The translations under genes and the position numbers were made by a program. Under the pieces are notes generated by a model. The model did no database searches. It saw only the letters and a program-made list of their open reading frames with translations, and had not been told where the DNA came from. From Corallium rubrum (taxonomy: Eukaryota > Cnidaria > Anthozoa > Scleralcyonacea > Coralliidae): DNA of 64,000 bases. Where the stretch lies: positions 7,929,309 through 7,993,308 of the forward strand of contig OZ036015.1 of NCBI GenBank assembly GCA_964035015.1. Direction: 5' to 3'. Numbering within the stretch: the stretch's first letter is position 1; every line of letters starts with the position of its first letter. Of the stretch, positions 60,663 through 64,000 are shown piece by piece.

Positions 60663-61084
60663 GAAATAATTATATTTTATAATTTATGCCAAATGGGGCA
60701 ATACGTTGAAACAAAGGCTTCATCAAGACACTTGTCACGAAATACTTGTCTCGTGCGAAATAAACCAAAATAACGCACAAAGACCAACGAGGTTTGTGTT
60801 TTATCGACAAGAGACAGACATGAATGCAAATATTGCTCATTTATGTTGTTTTCTCAGGCTGAAAAAAATAATTTTAAATTGTTTTCTTGTCTAGACGGCT
60901 CTTTCATTGGCGAGGTCCGCCCCACAGGCGTACTGATCATGTTTGTCTAAGAACTATTTTTAGCAGCAATTTATTTGATAAAAAAACGATTGTTGAATGA
61001 GTCAGCTAGACTGGACAAATTGATTCTAAATGTTTCACTGTGGTCTCGCTGTCAGACTAATAATGTATAACTTAGGAGAGTGTT

Positions 61085-62215
61085 GTGTGTAGGCAGTGTG
61101 TTACGATGTATAGAAAATCTTAAAGATTGTAAACTGTTGAGAATATTGTAGAAAACGAAATACTGACGTTTTAAACTAAAGTTCTTCATTAAAGTAAATC
61201 ATGGAGTAATATAAAAGTAGAGTGTTGTGTAGGCAGTGTGTTACGATGTATAGAAAATCTCAAAGATGGTAAACTGCTGAGATTATAGAGAATGAAACAC
61301 TGACGTTTTAAACCAAAGTTCGTCATTAGAGTAAATCATGGAGTAATATAAAAGTAGAGTGTTGTGTAGGCAGTGTGTTGCGGCTGAGATTGTAGAGGAT
61401 GAAATACCGATATTTTAAGCCAAAGTTCTTCAGAGTGTTGTGTAGGCAGTGTGTTAAAGAATGAAATATTGACATTTTAAGCCAACGTTCGTCAGAGTGT
61501 TGTCTGGCAGTGTGTTACGATGTATAGAAAATCTTAAAAATGGTGAACTGCTGAGATTGTAGAGAATGAAATACTGACGTTTTAAACCAAAGTTCTTCAT
61601 CAGAGTAAATCATGGAGTAATATAAAAGTAGAGTGCTGTGTAGGCAGTGTGAATTACGATGTATAGAAAATCTTAAAGATGGTAAACTGCTGAGATTGTA
61701 GAGAATGAAATACTGACATTTTAAACCAAATTCTTCAGAGTGTTGTGTATAGGCAGTGTGTTACGATGTATAGAAAATCTTGAAGATGGTAAACTGCTGA
61801 GATTGTAGAAATCGAAATACTGACGTTTCAAACCAAAGTTCTTCATCAGAGTAGCTACAATCATGGAGTAATATAAAAGTAGAGTGCTGTGTAGGCAGTG
61901 TGTTACGATGTATAAATAATCTTAAAGATGGTCAACTGCTGAGATTTTAGAGAATGAAATACTGACGTTTTAAGCCAAGGTTCTTCATCAGAGTAAATCA
62001 TGGAGTAATATAAAAGTAGAGTGCTGTGTAGGCAGTGTGTTATGATGTATAGAAAATCTTAAAGATGGTAAACTGCTGAGATTGTAGAGAATGAAATACT
62101 GACATTTTAAGCCAAAGTTCTTCAGAGTGTTGTGTAGGCAGTGTGTTACGATGTATAGAAAATCTTAAAGACGGTGGACTGCTGAGATTATAGAGAATGA
62201 AATACTGACGTTTTA
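61085..62215 (-). repeat. Tandem array, sister hammerhead family, mostly dead cores
   Basis: About nine units of 60-150 bp: GAGTGTTGTGTAGGCAGTGT, TTACGATGTATAGAAAATCT, AATGAAATACTGACGTTTTA. On the minus strand most cores read CTGATGA...AAAACGTC (the first GAAA base replaced). The unit at 61818-61853 keeps GAAACGTC. Confidence 0.8.
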
Positions 62216-62779
62216 AATATCGCACAAGTTCACGTGTGATTTTGTATAATAATGTTTTCAGCATTATTTTGTATTTAATCTGAAAGCAAAACACCTCCCA
62301 CTTGAATAAACAGTTTCGAAGGGAACCCTAGCAAGCTTTTGTTGTCATTTTTCTGACCACACAGGGACTGTTTCTTCGCTCCTGAATACCTTTGGAGTTA
62401 TTTTAGAATATATTTGAAGTCAAGTTTTGAAAGAAGTCATGCCCAATATCCTGTTTCAAGTTGTTTTGATTTCACCGCAGCTGGCATGTGGTTTCGCCTG
62501 TTGCTTGCAATGAAATTCCAATTAAATTTTTAGTCAAAACTATATCGTTATTTCAATATACAATTAATTGGCACTGTCAAAGTTTGTCTTCAATGATCCA
62601 TCAGCTGGAGACGGTGAAAATTAAAAAACTGATATCACTCACCCACAGACACTGTCTGATATACAGAGAGAAGAAATATCGGACTCAGGATTAATAAGCT
62701 AGTAAACAATTTATTTGTTGTCTGATTCGACCATATTATGGCCAAACTATAAGTAACTTACCTTCGAAGGGCAATGCTT

Positions 62780-63330
62780 CAAACGTCAATATTCCGTTAT
62801 TAAAACTATTATCAGCAGTTTACCATCTTTTCACTTTGCTCTATCTAAAACACTGCCTATACCGGACACTCTAGTTTTTACTCTGATGAAGAGCTCTGCT
62901 TGAAACGTCAGTATTTCGTTATCAAAACTATTCTCAGCAGACAGCAGTTTACGATCTTTTCACTTTGTTCTATCTAAAACACTGCCTACACAGCACTCCA
63001 GTTTTTACTCTGATGAAGAGCTCTGCTTGAAACGTCAGTATTCCGTTATTAAAACTATTATCAGCAGTTTACCATCTTTTCACTTTGCTCTATCCAAAAC
63101 ACTGCCTACACAGCACTCTAGTTTTTACTCTGACGAAGGGCTCTGCTTGAAACGTCAGTATTTCGTTATTAAAACTATTCTGAGCAGTTTACCATCTTTT
63201 CACTTTACTCTATCTAAAACACCACATACATAACACTCTAGTTTTTACTCTGATGAAGAGCTCTGCTTGAAACGTCATGTAGTATTTTGTTATTAAAACT
63301 ATTCTCAACAGTTTACCATCTTTTCACTCT
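62780..63330 (+). repeat. Hammerhead-family ~123-bp units, plus orientation
   Basis: Five units. Cores with CTGATGA/CTGACGA and GAAACGTC at about 62883-62909, 63018-63045, 63131-63160 and 63251-63280; the first unit has CAAACGTC. Confidence 0.8.
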
Positions 63331-64000
63331 GCCTAATTTTGTATGCATGATATAGCCATTTACAAAACATATTTCACAGTTTAAAAACGATAACGTAATA
63401 GTGATTTCTCAAGAATTCAAATATGCTGAACTAGACAAGTTAATTATCAAGAATTTTATCTTAATCATTGTTTGAATTGCATTTTATGCTGAAAAAATAA
63501 ATTACGTTTCTAGTGTAATTTGTCAACATAATAAAATATGAATATCACTTAAGGCTACAAATTTATTTTAAAATATTTATCTATACTCGACTTTCATTGT
63601 ACTGTAATTTTTGAAAACAAAAAAATATATATATCTAAAATACAATGAGGCAAGTTTATAACAGACTCAAGGCCCAACTAGATAAACTGCAAAAAATAAT
63701 AATTGCTGCCGAGCGTCAGCGAGGCAGCATCACTAATCTTGACATGGGTTGCCTGTGTCTCATCTCCAGACCTCTTTGCCGAGCTATGTATAGGCAACGA
63801 GATCTCGATTTTTGAGTTTTTCTGTTCGCATTCAGGGGGGTCACGGGGGGGGGGGGACCACGCAGGACAACACTGAACTAGAATCACGTGAGCTACGCCA
63901 GAGAAGGTTAAAATTTTTGAAGGAAAAAGGATAACTTGAAGAATGAAATAAACGATTTAGCCGCGAACGAGTAAGTTTACTCGTTTTTAATATATATCAT
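63331..64000. other. Unassigned, no gene seen
   Basis: AT-rich, with a poly-G tract at about 63843-63855 and a short hairpin GCTGCC...GGCAGC at about 63707-63727. Confidence 0.5.

Noticed and set aside
60889-60896. Second GTCTAGAC as a regulatory site
   Set aside because: No gene nearby; about one chance occurrence is expected in a window this size.

Overview
The window is animal nuclear DNA. Its only confidently recognised genes are two intron-bearing Smad genes, members of the metazoan-specific TGF-beta signal transducer family. They lie on the + strand in tandem, separated by about 17 kb of repeats. The rest is repeats: miniature inverted-repeat elements, tRNA- and 5S-derived SINE sequence, non-LTR retrotransposon 3' ends, micro- and minisatellites. 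The short linkers, uninterrupted MH2 exons and repeat style suggest an early-branching metazoan, most likely a cnidarian; that placement is inference, not something the sequence proves.

Layout. 1-11.1 kb: repeats (a LINE tail, a minisatellite-bearing inverted-repeat element, nested MITEs, a ~360-bp tandem array, TA/GA microsatellites, a ~123-bp array whose units carry hammerhead-ribozyme-like cores). 11.1-27.5 kb: a Smad2/3 orthologue in five exons (11135-11531, 18465-18608, 19635-19706, 20408-20446, 26900-27519; 423 aa) whose introns hold most of the repeats. 27.5-44.5 kb: intergenic repeats, including a ~0.9-kb pentanucleotide array, a 16-bp array of seven perfect CRE sites and a 2.2-kb array of a 19-bp minisatellite. 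44.9-46.9 kb: a Smad6/7 inhibitory Smad in four exons (44905-45313, 45433-45489, 45659-45715, 46348-46880; 351 aa) with a palindromic Smad-binding element about 0.2 kb upstream of its ATG. 47-64 kb: repeats, LINE tails, SINEs, long palindromes and one possible single-exon fragment.

How the genes relate. Smad2/3 is the activin/TGF-beta receptor substrate (C-terminal SSMS; Arg/Thr in the L3 loop). Smad6/7 is the feedback inhibitor (no SSxS tail, degenerate MH1 DNA-binding hairpin). An activator next to its inhibitor, shared intron positions, and a GTCTAGAC element upstream of the inhibitor fit an old tandem duplication with Smad-driven negative feedback. The most unusual non-genic signal is hammerhead-ribozyme-like motifs (CTGANGA, stem II, GAAA) in several unrelated repeat families, one with a fully canonical core.
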